From contig CACIQI010000001.1 in NCBI GenBank assembly GCA_902588745.1, positions 77,924 through 141,923 of the forward strand: a DNA stretch of 64,000 nt, given 5' to 3'. This document shows, in pieces, positions 27,082 to 36,159 of the stretch; position 1 is the first letter of the stretch; each line of letters begins with the position of its first letter. The DNA comes from an uncultured Alphaproteobacteria bacterium. GTDB taxonomy: Bacteria > Pseudomonadota > Alphaproteobacteria > HIMB59 > GCA-002718135. Below the pieces are notes generated by a model. The model did no database searches, was not told where the DNA came from, and was given only the letters and a program-made list of their open reading frames with translations. Made by a program: the position numbers and the translations under genes.

Positions 27082-29442
27082 TCACTCTCCATACGGGATC
27101 CAAATATTTTTTACTTGTGTACTTTGATATAAAAACTCTTCTAAGAAATCTTCTTCTTTGGAAGACCAATCAAGATTTTTAGATTGTGGACACCAATTTC
27201 TTTTTAAATTTGAAGTTGTACTTTGAATAACCTTTAAACGCTCATTATTATTGTCACTAAAATACCAAATACCATCGATATTTTCATGTTCTGCTAAAAT
27301 TTTATTCAAACTATTTTGTTTAGTTGTTAAAATATTAATATATCCCGCTGGAACATCAGAGGTTTCTAGTAGTTGATATAATTCTGTTGCTAAAAGAGAC
27401 GTCTTTTGTCCTGGGATAATAATACTAGCATTACCTGCAGCAAAATTTGCTCCTAAGGTAGTAATTAAACTTAATAATGGAAAGTCATCATTTAAAATAT
27501 TTGCAACAACACCAATTGGCTCTTTAACAGCTAGTGTTAAACCTCTTATAGGAGGATTATGTATAGAGCCTTCAAACTTATCAGCCATAGCCCCATAATA
27601 AAATAATCTTTCAATTGATTGATCAAATTCTTTTTCAGCATCTTTTTGTGAAATACCAATTAGAGATGATAGTAAACTAGAAAAGGTATTTTTTCGATCT
27701 TGCAAATTTTCTGCTAAGTAATAAAGAATTTGAGCTCTATTAAAGTTAGTTGAAGATTTGCCAACTGATTTAGAAGCAACCTCAACTGTATCTCTTACAT
27801 CTTTACGATTTGCGTTTGGAACATCACAAATAAAATTATTTTGAGCATCATATGAAGAAAAAGAATAACCACTATCAGGTCTTTTTTGCTTCCCTCCAAT
27901 ATATAATTTTGGTGTTCTATCGATAGAGTTAGATGATGAACCTTTAGATAATTTCTTTCCTCTTTTTGACTTAGAAAGAGGAAGTGGTAATTTTGAATAT
28001 GCTCTAATACCCTCCGAACCACCTTCTCTTCCAAAACCACTTTCTTTGTATCCCCCAAAACCACACGCAGCATCAAATAAGTTTGTAGAATTTATCCAAA
28101 TGACACCAGCTTTTACTTTTGGAGCAATATCTAAAGCTAAGTTAATATTTTCAGACCAAATACTTGCCGCAAGTCCGTATGGAGTATTATTTGCGATGGA
28201 TACGGCTTCACTAGGTGTTCTAAATGTCATTGTTGTTAAAACTGGTCCAAATATTTCTATTTGAGCTATGAAAGAAGACGGTGTTACATTTGTAAATAAA
28301 GATGGAGGATAAAATAAACCATTTGTTGGACATGACCATGAAGGTTGCCATAATTTATTTCCATCCTTTTGTGCTTTATTTACTAAAGAATTAATTTTTT
28401 TAAGTTGGACTGGTGCAACTATAGCGCCAATATCAATAGACTTATCTAATGGATCACCAACACGAAGTTTTTCCATTCTTTTCTTAAGTTTTTGAATAAA
28501 TTTATTCTCAATACTTTCTTGTACTAAGAGTCTTGATCCAGCACAACATACTTGACCTTGGTTAAACCAAATCGCATCAACGACACCTTCTACTGCGCTA
28601 TCTAAATCAGCATCTTCAAAAACAATAAAAGGTGATTTGCCTCCAAGTTCCATTGTCATTTTTTTATCTGGGTTAGTATTTGTTTGAATTATTTTCTTTC
28701 CAACTTCAGTTGATCCAGTAAAGGCAATTTTTTTAATATCTTTATGCAATGTTATATATTCACCGGTAGAACCATCTCCGGTAATAATATTAATAACACC
28801 TTGTGGAATTTTAGCTTTTTCACAAAGTTCAGCAAAATAAAGTGCTGTTAAAGAAGTATATTCTGCAGGCTTTAAGACTACTGTATTGCCAAGAGCAATT
28901 GCAGGAGCAATTTTCCAAGCTAACATTAATAATGGAAAGTTCCACGGTATAATTTGCCCAACAACACCAATAGAGTTATCAGAATTATTAGTATTCCTCG
29001 CAGCCCACCCGGCATGATAATAAAAATGTCTTGCAACAAGTGGAATATCTATATCTCTTGTTTCTCTAATTGGCTTACCATTATCAATGGTCTCTAAAAC
29101 AGAAATAAACCTAGAATTTTTTTGTATCAGACGTGCGAGTGCATATAAATATTTTGATCGATCAAATGATGAAAGTTTTGACCATTTGCTATGAGCTTTT
29201 TTTGCAGCACTGACTGCAGCATTTACATCTTTTTTTGAAGCAACAGACAATGTTGCTATTTTTTTATTTGTGGAAGGGTTAATTATATTTAATTTTTTGG
29301 AGCTAGACGATTTTACAAATTTACCATTAATAAAATGATTATTTGGATTGTTTAAATTTTTTATCCAACTATTAACTTCTTTGCTGTCTTCTGGTGCTGG
29401 CCCATAAGATATATTTTGAAAATTTTTAATAACTTTATCCAT
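27082..29442 (-). CDS. Double-domain aldehyde dehydrogenase (second half degenerate)
   Basis: 786 residues, about 1.6 times one aldehyde dehydrogenase. Residues about 30-480 form a complete domain: WNFPLLMLAWKIAPAIALGNTVVLKPAEYT, FTGSTEVGKKI, MELGGKSPFIVFEDADLD (general-base Glu) and the catalytic Cys in NQGQVCCAGSRLL. Residues about 510-780 repeat the N-terminal NAD-binding half (LYIGGKQKRPDSGYSFSSYDA; VANILNDDFPLLSLITTLGANFAAGNASIIIPGQKTS) without a catalytic Cys region. Lies between deoC and rbsD, so acetaldehyde from DeoC is the likely substrate. Such fused ALDH proteins occur beside deoC in other alphaproteobacteria, as I recall. Confidence 0.9.
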   Translation of the reverse strand: MDKVIKNFQNISYGPAPEDSKEVNSWIKNLNNPNNHFINGKFVKSSSSKKLNIINPSTNKKIATLSVASKKDVNAAVSAAKKAHSKWSKLSSFDRSKYLYALARLIQKNSRFISVLETIDNGKPIRETRDIDIPLVARHFYYHAGWAARNTNNSDNSIGVVGQIIPWNFPLLMLAWKIAPAIALGNTVVLKPAEYTSLTALYFAELCEKAKIPQGVINIITGDGSTGEYITLHKDIKKIAFTGSTEVGKKIIQTNTNPDKKMTMELGGKSPFIVFEDADLDSAVEGVVDAIWFNQGQVCCAGSRLLVQESIENKFIQKLKKRMEKLRVGDPLDKSIDIGAIVAPVQLKKINSLVNKAQKDGNKLWQPSWSCPTNGLFYPPSLFTNVTPSSFIAQIEIFGPVLTTMTFRTPSEAVSIANNTPYGLAASIWSENINLALDIAPKVKAGVIWINSTNLFDAACGFGGYKESGFGREGGSEGIRAYSKLPLPLSKSKRGKKLSKGSSSNSIDRTPKLYIGGKQKRPDSGYSFSSYDAQNNFICDVPNANRKDVRDTVEVASKSVGKSSTNFNRAQILYYLAENLQDRKNTFSSLLSSLIGISQKDAEKEFDQSIERLFYYGAMADKFEGSIHNPPIRGLTLAVKEPIGVVANILNDDFPLLSLITTLGANFAAGNASIIIPGQKTSLLATELYQLLETSDVPAGYINILTTKQNSLNKILAEHENIDGIWYFSDNNNERLKVIQSTTSNLKRNWCPQSKNLDWSSKEEDFLEEFLYQSTQVKNIWIPYGE

Positions 29443-29443
29443 A

Positions 29444-30388
29444 TTATCCTATTGCAAGTTTCTCTTTGTTTGCATACCTGCCACTAGTGTAGTGATAGAG
29501 TTGTCTTTCTATATCAATTAATAAACTAGAAGCACCAATTCGCAATAATTTAGGATTAACCCATTCAAATCCTAGCTCTTCAGCAACCAATATTAAAAAT
29601 TCTAAAACAGATTTGGCCGTTGATATTCCACCTGCAGGCTTAAAGCCAATTTTTTTTCCAGTTTTTGTATGAAAATCTCTAATCATTCTCAACATAACAA
29701 GACTATTATTAAGATTTGCATTTATACTTTCTTTTCCTGTTGATGTTTTAATAAAATCGGCACCAGCCATCATACAAACCAACGAAGCTTTTGCTACATT
29801 TCGAAGAGTCTCAAGATCACCAACACCAAGAATAGCTTTAATTTTTGTTTTACCTGCAGTTTCTTTAAAACTGCGAACCTCATCATATAATTTTTTCCAG
29901 TTATTTTGGAGAACATATCCTCTATTGATAACAATATCGATTTCATCAGCACCATCTTTAATAGAATCAGAAATTTCTTTTTTTCTAGTCGTATATGATG
30001 ATAAACCTGCAGGAAAACCCGTAGAAACTGCTGCAATTGGGATTTTATTTTGAATAAGTTTTGTACAATCTTTTATTAGATGATGATAGACACACACAGC
30101 TCCTACTCTTACTGCATTATTTTCTATTCCTAAATCCTGAAGAATATAATCATCAATCGGATTAAGGGCTTTATTACACAGTCTTTCAACTTTTCCAAAA
30201 GTGTCATCGCCACTTAGCGTAGTAAGATCAATTAAAGTAATAGCTTTTAACAACCAAGCGACTTGAAATTCCTTTTTTACAGTTCTTCTTTTAATTAATG
30301 TAGATGTTCGACGTTCTACTGCACTTAAATTAATTTGTGTATTGTTCACCCAGCTTGTATCTAAATTATAAAATGTTTTCTTTATCAT
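29444..30388 (-). CDS. deoC: Deoxyribose-phosphate aldolase
   Basis: Cleaves 2-deoxyribose-5-phosphate to acetaldehyde and glyceraldehyde-3-phosphate. 314 residues, the long type with an N-terminal extension of about 80 residues. Motifs: AVRVGAVCVYHHLI, AAVSTGFPAG, GADEIDIVINRGYVL, catalytic Lys in GADFIKTSTGKES and second Lys in IGFKPAGGISTAKS. The stop is one base from the aldehyde dehydrogenase start, so acetaldehyde producer and consumer are co-expressed. Confidence 0.96.
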   Translation of the reverse strand: MIKKTFYNLDTSWVNNTQINLSAVERRTSTLIKRRTVKKEFQVAWLLKAITLIDLTTLSGDDTFGKVERLCNKALNPIDDYILQDLGIENNAVRVGAVCVYHHLIKDCTKLIQNKIPIAAVSTGFPAGLSSYTTRKKEISDSIKDGADEIDIVINRGYVLQNNWKKLYDEVRSFKETAGKTKIKAILGVGDLETLRNVAKASLVCMMAGADFIKTSTGKESINANLNNSLVMLRMIRDFHTKTGKKIGFKPAGGISTAKSVLEFLILVAEELGFEWVNPKLLRIGASSLLIDIERQLYHYTSGRYANKEKLAIG

Positions 30389-30392
30389 CGAA

Positions 30393-31373
30393 TTAAATTT
30401 TTTCTTCTTTTATTGGTCTACTTAGTAAATTACTTAGTTCTTCTTTTAAATCATGTTGCTTATAAAGTATATTGTATACAGACTCCATTATTGGCATATC
30501 AATATTTTTTTTTTGTGAAATATTATAGACTGCTTTAACTGTATAATAACCCTCTGTTACTTCTTGCGATTTTAAAAGATCTAAAAAATTATCATATTTT
30601 GAAGAAGCTAATTTAATACCAAACTGTGTATTACGAGAATTTTTAGAACTACATGTTAAAATGAGATCACCAAGCCCAGATAAACCAAATAGTGTGTTTT
30701 TATCAGCTTTAAATTTTTTTGCGTATCTTGTCATTTCTGCAAAAGATCTTGAAATGAGTGCGCTTTTAGCATTTTCGCCCAAATTCAATCCTTCTGCAAC
30801 ACCGGCTGCTATCGCATATATATTCTTTAACGCACCACCTATTTGCGTTCCAATTAAATCATTTGAATAATAAATTCTAAATTCTTTGTTAGGTATAAGT
30901 TTAGAAATTTTCTCAAAATCTTTTCTATCTTTTGTTGCAAGCGTTACTGCAGTTGGTAAACTTTGAGATACTTCATTTGAAAAAGATGGGCCTGATAAAA
31001 TACTAATTGATTTAAACGGCATCATTTCTTGAAATACATCTGTTAAAAATTTTGAGGACGATATTTCTATGCCTTTAGAACATATAATAATATGATGATT
31101 TTTATTATGTAATGTTGAATCCTTAACTACCTCCCTAATGTTTTGCGCAGGTAATGTTATAAATAAAAATTTAACATTTCTAATTTGTTTTAAAGAAGTA
31201 GTAGCAGTAACATTTTCATTAAATGAACTGTATTTTAATTTTGGATTAATTTTATGTTCATTTATTGAATTAACAATTTTTTCATCTCGAGCATAAATGA
31301 TAACTTTATTATTACTTAATACCCTGGCAAGCGCACTCCCCCAAACTCCTCCGCCTAAAATTCCAATTGTCAT
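30393..31373 (-). CDS. gpsA: Glycerol-3-phosphate dehydrogenase [NAD(P)+]
   Basis: Reduces dihydroxyacetone phosphate to sn-glycerol-3-phosphate for phospholipid synthesis. About 326 residues from the ATG at 31371-31373; a TTG 27 bases earlier is in frame but would add a basic leader before the nucleotide-binding start. Motifs: MTIGILGGGVWGSALA (Rossmann loop), IICSKGIE, SILSGPSFSNEV, catalytic Lys in GGALKNIYAIAAG and LSGLGDLILTCSSKNSRN. Lies 4 bases upstream of deoC on the same strand. Confidence 0.96.
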   Translation of the reverse strand: MTIGILGGGVWGSALARVLSNNKVIIYARDEKIVNSINEHKINPKLKYSSFNENVTATTSLKQIRNVKFLFITLPAQNIREVVKDSTLHNKNHHIIICSKGIEISSSKFLTDVFQEMMPFKSISILSGPSFSNEVSQSLPTAVTLATKDRKDFEKISKLIPNKEFRIYYSNDLIGTQIGGALKNIYAIAAGVAEGLNLGENAKSALISRSFAEMTRYAKKFKADKNTLFGLSGLGDLILTCSSKNSRNTQFGIKLASSKYDNFLDLLKSQEVTEGYYTVKAVYNISQKKNIDMPIMESVYNILYKQHDLKEELSNLLSRPIKEEKI

Positions 31374-31497
31374 ACGTTTGATCTTTATCCGGTGAGTCAA
31401 ATGAAGTCAATTTATGGTTTTTGGCTAAAATCTTAGGTATTTTTATGAAAAAACTGCATGATTGATTTTTGGAACTAGTATATGAGGTAGCATATAT

Positions 31498-31513
31498 AAA
31501 AAGTATACTTTTT
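31498..31513. promoter_or_regulatory. Perfect palindrome in the leader of the binding-protein gene
   Basis: AAAAAGTATACTTTTT is a perfect 16-base palindrome ending just before the strong GGAGGA ribosome-binding site and overlapping TATA-rich promoter-like sequence (CATATATAAA). It could be an operator or a small 5' hairpin. It is AT-rich, so chance is a real alternative. Confidence 0.35.
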
Positions 31514-31523
31514 TGGAGGAAAT

Positions 31524-32705
31524 ATGAAAAAATTACTTCTAGCTGTTATTGTAAGTTTGTCGACTGTAACGACTGCTGCATTAGCAGAAATTAAAGTAGG
31601 AATTATTCTTGGTTTTACAGGACCAATTGAATCTTTAACTCCTGCTATGAGAGATGGTGCTAGAATGGCATTTGATGAGGCATCAAACTCTGGAAATCTT
31701 TTAGGTGGTGAATCAATTACTATCTTAGAAGCTGACTCAACTTGTGTAGACTCTGCTGCTGCAACTGCTGCTGCTGAGGATCTAGTTGCACAAGGTGTAA
31801 CTGCTATTATGGGTGCTGATTGTTCAGGTGTAACAGGTGCGATTAATGCAAACGTTGCAGTACCAAATGGTATCTTAATGGTATCTCCATCTGCAACTTC
31901 ACCAGGTCTAAGTAAAGTTCCTGATAATGGAACTTTTTGGCGTACTGCTCCATCTGATGCAAAAGGTGGTCAAGTACTAGCTAAACTTGCTTTAAGCAGA
32001 GGAATTGAAAGTATAGCTGTAACGTATACTAACAATGACTACGGAAAAGGTTTAGCTGAAGTATTTGAAGCTTCATTTGCTCGTGGTGGCGGAACTATTA
32101 CAGCATCAGCTGCACACGAAGATGGTAAAGCAGATTATTCATCAGAAGTTGGTGTTCTTGCATCAGCTGGTGGAGACGCACTACTAGTAATTGGTTATAT
32201 CGATGATGGTGGAAAAGGAATGATCGAAGCATCTTTAGATTCAGGTGCATTTGACACTTTTGTTCTTTCTGATGGTATGATTGGTCAATCAATTGTAGAT
32301 AATATCGGATCTGATCTTGAAGGATCATTTGGCTCTATGCCAGGTGCAATTTCAAAAGGTTCAGCTAAGTTCGGAGAACTAGCAGCTGCAAATGGCATGG
32401 ATGGAAGTGCTCCATATGTTGGAGAGTCTTATGATGCTGCAGCAATTATTGCTCTTGCAATTCAAGCTGGTGGATCTGCTGATAAGCAATCAATCCTAAA
32501 CAATATTGCTAAAGTATCTAACGCTCCAGGTATTGTAATTAACCCTGGTCAATTATCATACGGCTTACAAATGTTAGCTGCAGGTAAAGATATTGATTAC
32601 CAAGGTGCTACAGACGTAGAATTTAACGCGTTTGGTGATGCAGCTGGTGCGTTTAAAGAGTTAGAAGTTAGTGGTGGCGAATTTGTTACTGTTGGCGCTC
32701 TGTAA
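31524..32705 (+). CDS. Branched-chain amino-acid-type ABC transporter substrate-binding protein
   Basis: Periplasmic receptor of a Liv-type importer, 393 residues. Signal peptide MKKLLLAVIVSLSTVTTAALA with cleavage before EIKVG. The mature protein has the LivJ/ANP-receptor fold: VGIILGFTGPIESLTPAMRDGARMAFDEA, VTAIMGADCSGVT, SPSATSPGLSK, TYTNNDYGKGLAEVFEASF. The start has a strong Shine-Dalgarno (GGAGGAAAT), and its codon use is richer in GCT/GGT than neighbouring genes, consistent with very high expression. The Liv permease and ATPase genes lie downstream on the opposite strand. Confidence 0.94.
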   Translation: MKKLLLAVIVSLSTVTTAALAEIKVGIILGFTGPIESLTPAMRDGARMAFDEASNSGNLLGGESITILEADSTCVDSAAATAAAEDLVAQGVTAIMGADCSGVTGAINANVAVPNGILMVSPSATSPGLSKVPDNGTFWRTAPSDAKGGQVLAKLALSRGIESIAVTYTNNDYGKGLAEVFEASFARGGGTITASAAHEDGKADYSSEVGVLASAGGDALLVIGYIDDGGKGMIEASLDSGAFDTFVLSDGMIGQSIVDNIGSDLEGSFGSMPGAISKGSAKFGELAAANGMDGSAPYVGESYDAAAIIALAIQAGGSADKQSILNNIAKVSNAPGIVINPGQLSYGLQMLAAGKDIDYQGATDVEFNAFGDAAGAFKELEVSGGEFVTVGAL

Positions 32706-32732
32706 TAATATTTACTAAATAATTTATTTTAG

Positions 32733-32761
32733 AAACCCAGCTTATTAAGCTGGGTTTTTTT
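32733..32761 (+). terminator. Rho-independent terminator after the binding-protein gene
   Basis: AACCCAGCTT-ATT-AAGCTGGGTT is a perfect 10-bp stem with a 3-base loop, followed by a run of T residues. It lies 27 bases after the stop codon. It is by far the strongest intrinsic terminator seen in the window, matching a highly transcribed single-gene unit. The T run and A-rich flank could also stop the convergent protease transcript. Confidence 0.93.
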
Positions 32762-32770
32762 GGTTTAAAA

Positions 32771-33775
32771 TTAATTAAAAGGAAATTTTATAGCTACTTC
32801 TTGATCTATGATTTTGCATGATGGAAATTCTGCAGGATGTTTATCATATCTCTTTTTCTTACAATTACTTTGAGGGATATCAAAATCACTTCCAGGCATA
32901 AAAGATCTTGTTCCTGTTGGTGCACAAGAATCTAACATAACTGTTCTCCCAGTCCATTTATAAATCTCTGATTGGATCCATTCTTTTTGTGTTTGAAGTA
33001 ACTGAAGAAATTCGTACATATATTTACCATCATCTGATCCATTTCCATGCAATCCATGAACAACATATTTACCACATTCTTTGAAAATTACAGGACTACC
33101 TGATGTATCAAAAAGCATAGGAGGATTGTTCTTACCATCATGCTTTATAGTTTGTCTTGAGCAAGGAGTTCTTTTGGATCCCCATATTCTTCCATTAAGC
33201 AAATGATCATTATAAAATCTTCCTTTGCTCATTTTACTATTTCCAGGAACAGCTATGTGAAGAGCTTCTGTATTCATTTCAGGTAAATTATTTGCAATTG
33301 GAATAGGAGAGATTTGAATATTTTGACCTTTTTTACATTTTTTACAATTTCGGTCGACATGTGCAACCAAAATATCATAACCTGGTGGGACACCGGTGGC
33401 CCTTGCTGATATATCTAATACTTTTGCAATAATTATTTTTTTCTTAGGATAATTTTTTCCATCCACAACATACATATTTTCTTTATGATGATACCAGTCA
33501 GTCTTTTTTTTATTTGCAGCTTCTGCACCACAAGAAAGAGTTTTTTTTCTATCTGGTTCAAAACCTAAAATATGTGCTGAGCTTAATATAATATCATCCT
33601 CAATAAAAGTTACATTAGCTCCCCACATATCTTCACCTTGTGCCATTCTAGCTTGAAAAGTAAAATCATCATTAATATCTAATGTGCCACAATCTTTTTC
33701 ACACTTTAATACGGGTGGCTGAGCTACAGTTTGAAAAGATATAAAAAAAACAAATAAAACTATAAGAATTTTCAT
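32771..33775 (-). CDS. Secreted trypsin-like serine protease, Cys-rich
   Basis: 334 residues with signal peptide MKILIVLFVFFISFQTVAQ. A chymotrypsin-fold triad can be read: His in IILSSAHIL (about H68), Asp in GYDILVAHV (about D134) and Ser in DTSGSPVIF (about S225, with G-S-P for the usual G-G-P). About ten Cys residues (CEKDCG, CKKCKKG, others) suggest disulfides in the periplasm or outside. It matches no Deg or PDZ protein. Its ATG overlaps the stop of livM (TAATG), making it the last gene of the liv operon. Substrate unknown; liberating amino acids or peptides for uptake is a guess from context. Confidence 0.75.
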   Translation of the reverse strand: MKILIVLFVFFISFQTVAQPPVLKCEKDCGTLDINDDFTFQARMAQGEDMWGANVTFIEDDIILSSAHILGFEPDRKKTLSCGAEAANKKKTDWYHHKENMYVVDGKNYPKKKIIIAKVLDISARATGVPPGYDILVAHVDRNCKKCKKGQNIQISPIPIANNLPEMNTEALHIAVPGNSKMSKGRFYNDHLLNGRIWGSKRTPCSRQTIKHDGKNNPPMLFDTSGSPVIFKECGKYVVHGLHGNGSDDGKYMYEFLQLLQTQKEWIQSEIYKWTGRTVMLDSCAPTGTRSFMPGSDFDIPQSNCKKKRYDKHPAEFPSCKIIDQEVAIKFPFN

Positions 33776-35148
33776 TAAGAATGTCTTACTTTCTCAGGAA
33801 TAATTCCTTTTGGTCTATATCGTAAAATTAGTAATAATATTAATCCCATAAATAAATACCTGAAATATGGAACGCTATCTAGTAAATGTAATTTTAAAGC
33901 ATTAGTTGGCTCTAATCCTATAGTAAGTTGATTAATAATAAATGTTGTTAGTGGTGCAGCTTCTATCCATGAAAACCAGATAACAAAACCCCCAAATATG
34001 GCACCTAAATTATTTCCACTACCACCTACAATAACCATAATCCAAATAATAAAAGTAAAACGAAGTGGTCTATATCCAGATGGAGTAAATAACCCATCTA
34101 ATGTGACTAACATTGCACCTGCAACACCTACAATAGCAGCTCCTATGACAAATATAATTAAATGTTGTTTAACAACATCTTTACCCATTGCATTTGCAGC
34201 AGTTTCATTATCTCTTATAGCCCTCATCATCCTTCCCCATGGAGATAATTGAGCTTTGTTCGCAAAATAAAAAATTATCAACATAACAATCAGAAATAAA
34301 ATAGCGTAAGATAATTTTACAAATATTCCTGAACCATCAATTATAAGATTGTTTAATACTTGTTGTCTATCACTTACATCAATAATATTATTTAACTTTG
34401 ATGAATTAAGATATGTAACTAAATTTATAAACCAATCTGCGTTTTGTAAATCAATTTCATAAGGAACTGGTCTCTTTAAACCAATTACATTTTTGACCCC
34501 TCTAGATAACCATTCTTCATGTTTTAAAACACTAACAACTATTTCTGAAATTCCTAGAGTTACAATTGCCAAATAATCAGATCGTAATCCAAGAGCTACT
34601 TTACCAATTACAAATGCAACACCTGCAGCAAATAAACCTCCTACTATCCAAGAGAAAATTATTGGTAGTCCAAGACCACCTAAGAAACCTGCTATTGCTG
34701 GATTAACATCTTCAATATTATGTGTGGCGTTTAAATAAAATTGTCTGATAATTAAAATACCAAAAAAAATTATGAGGGAATTTAAAATATACCTATTTCT
34801 TTTTTGGATTACTGTTTTATTAATATACATTACAGCAATCACTAATATGACAAGCAAAGCAAAACTGATACCTAGCCCTCTACCTCCAGCATGCCACGAC
34901 TCTGTAATGGGAGGGTAAGAAACAAGAACTGCTGCTAATCCACCCATCGCAAGAAAGCCCATCACACCAAAATTAATTACTCCAGCATATCCCCAAGAAA
35001 TATTAACTCCCATTGTCATTATTGCAGAAATAATGCACATGTTTAAAATTACTAAACTTACTGACCATCCTTGAATAAAGCCCACAAAAATAAATAAAGA
35101 GATCATAATTGTGATAGCTAACCATTCATATCCTTCAAACTTCATCAC
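33775..35148 (-). CDS. livM: Branched-chain amino-acid ABC transporter permease LivM
   Basis: Inner-membrane permease of a Liv-type importer, 457 residues, longer than typical because of an inserted segment at about residues 225-275 (SSKLNNIIDVSDRQQVL). Motifs: NISWGYAGVINFGVMGFLAMGG, ALGLRSDYLAIVTLGISEI, and the ATPase-contacting GRMMRAIRDNETAANAMGKDV. The GLFTPSGYRPLRFTFIIWIMVIVGGSGNNLGAIFG stretch is typical. Start overlaps livH by 4 bases; stop overlaps the protease start. Confidence 0.94.
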   Translation of the reverse strand: MMKFEGYEWLAITIMISLFIFVGFIQGWSVSLVILNMCIISAIMTMGVNISWGYAGVINFGVMGFLAMGGLAAVLVSYPPITESWHAGGRGLGISFALLVILVIAVMYINKTVIQKRNRYILNSLIIFFGILIIRQFYLNATHNIEDVNPAIAGFLGGLGLPIIFSWIVGGLFAAGVAFVIGKVALGLRSDYLAIVTLGISEIVVSVLKHEEWLSRGVKNVIGLKRPVPYEIDLQNADWFINLVTYLNSSKLNNIIDVSDRQQVLNNLIIDGSGIFVKLSYAILFLIVMLIIFYFANKAQLSPWGRMMRAIRDNETAANAMGKDVVKQHLIIFVIGAAIVGVAGAMLVTLDGLFTPSGYRPLRFTFIIWIMVIVGGSGNNLGAIFGGFVIWFSWIEAAPLTTFIINQLTIGLEPTNALKLHLLDSVPYFRYLFMGLILLLILRYRPKGIIPEKVRHS

Positions 35149-36158
35149 AAGACTCTTCCTTTAAATATTCCAGATGGTCTAATCAATAAAACGATAACTA
35201 AAATTGAGAATGATACAGCAAATTTATAATCAGTTGAAAGTAATTGTACTAAACCTGTTGGCTCTATAGAACTTGGAAGTAGATAGACAAAAAATTTCTT
35301 ATAAGCATACGTTACCATAATTTCTGAAAAAGCGATGACATAACCACCTACTACAGCTCCAAAGGGACTACCAATTCCACCAACAATTGCTGATGCAAAT
35401 ATTGGCAAGACTAAATTGAGATAAATAATAGGTTTATAACTTTTATCTAATCCATAAAGTGTACCTGCAACACATGCCAAAACACCTACAATAATCCATG
35501 TAGTAAAAACTACTCTATCAGGATTAATGCCAGACAATAATGCTAAATCTTCGTTATCAGAAAATGCTCTCATTGATTTTCCAGTTTTTGTTTTTTGCAA
35601 AAACCAGAAAGTAAAAGTTAAAAGTAAAATAGTAATTAATATTGTAATAACTTGAGACGATTTTAATGCTAATCCTTCATTTAAACCTGTCATTACTTTA
35701 AATTGTTTGGCTTTCATTATAAATTTCTGTCCATCAGAAAATTTTATAGTTTCAGTTCCAATTATAATTCTAATTATTGCATTTATTACGAACATAACCC
35801 CTATTGAAACCATCGCTAAAACAACAGGAACACTTTTTTGATATCTGTAATATTGAAAAACAAATTTATCAGAAATAATACATAAGATAATTGTTGCTAT
35901 TATTCCCACAGGTAAAGCTAACAAGGCTGTTGGTAGAATCCCTAAACCAATATTTTGCGATTGGAAAAACCACGTAAATAAAATTGTTATCATCGCTCCA
36001 AATGACATGATTTCACCATGTGCAAAATTTGCAAATCGAAGTATGGCATAAACGAATGTAACTCCAAGTGCTCCAAGTGCAAGTTGAGAGCCATAAGAAA
36101 TGCCTGGAATTATAATAAAATTTAGAAGTACAATTATAGAATTTAGAAAATCAATCAT
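35145..36158 (-). CDS. livH: Branched-chain amino-acid ABC transporter permease LivH
   Basis: Second permease of the importer, 337 residues with about eight helices. Motifs: LGALGVTFVYAILRFANFAHGEIMSFGAM, the coupling-helix motif GKSMRAFSDNEDLALLSGINPDRV, and LPIFASAIVGGIGSPFGAVVGGYVIAFSE. It follows livF by one base and overlaps livM by 4, so permeases and ATPases are made together. Confidence 0.95.
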   Translation of the reverse strand: MIDFLNSIIVLLNFIIIPGISYGSQLALGALGVTFVYAILRFANFAHGEIMSFGAMITILFTWFFQSQNIGLGILPTALLALPVGIIATIILCIISDKFVFQYYRYQKSVPVVLAMVSIGVMFVINAIIRIIIGTETIKFSDGQKFIMKAKQFKVMTGLNEGLALKSSQVITILITILLLTFTFWFLQKTKTGKSMRAFSDNEDLALLSGINPDRVVFTTWIIVGVLACVAGTLYGLDKSYKPIIYLNLVLPIFASAIVGGIGSPFGAVVGGYVIAFSEIMVTYAYKKFFVYLLPSSIEPTGLVQLLSTDYKFAVSFSILVIVLLIRPSGIFKGRVL

Positions 36159-36159
36159 T

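Noticed and set aside
27082-28000. The second half of the aldehyde dehydrogenase as a decayed gene fused by a lost stop codon
   Set aside because: The frame is clean over 270 codons with the NAD-binding-type motifs kept, and I recall fused forms next to deoC elsewhere; a stable accessory domain is more likely.
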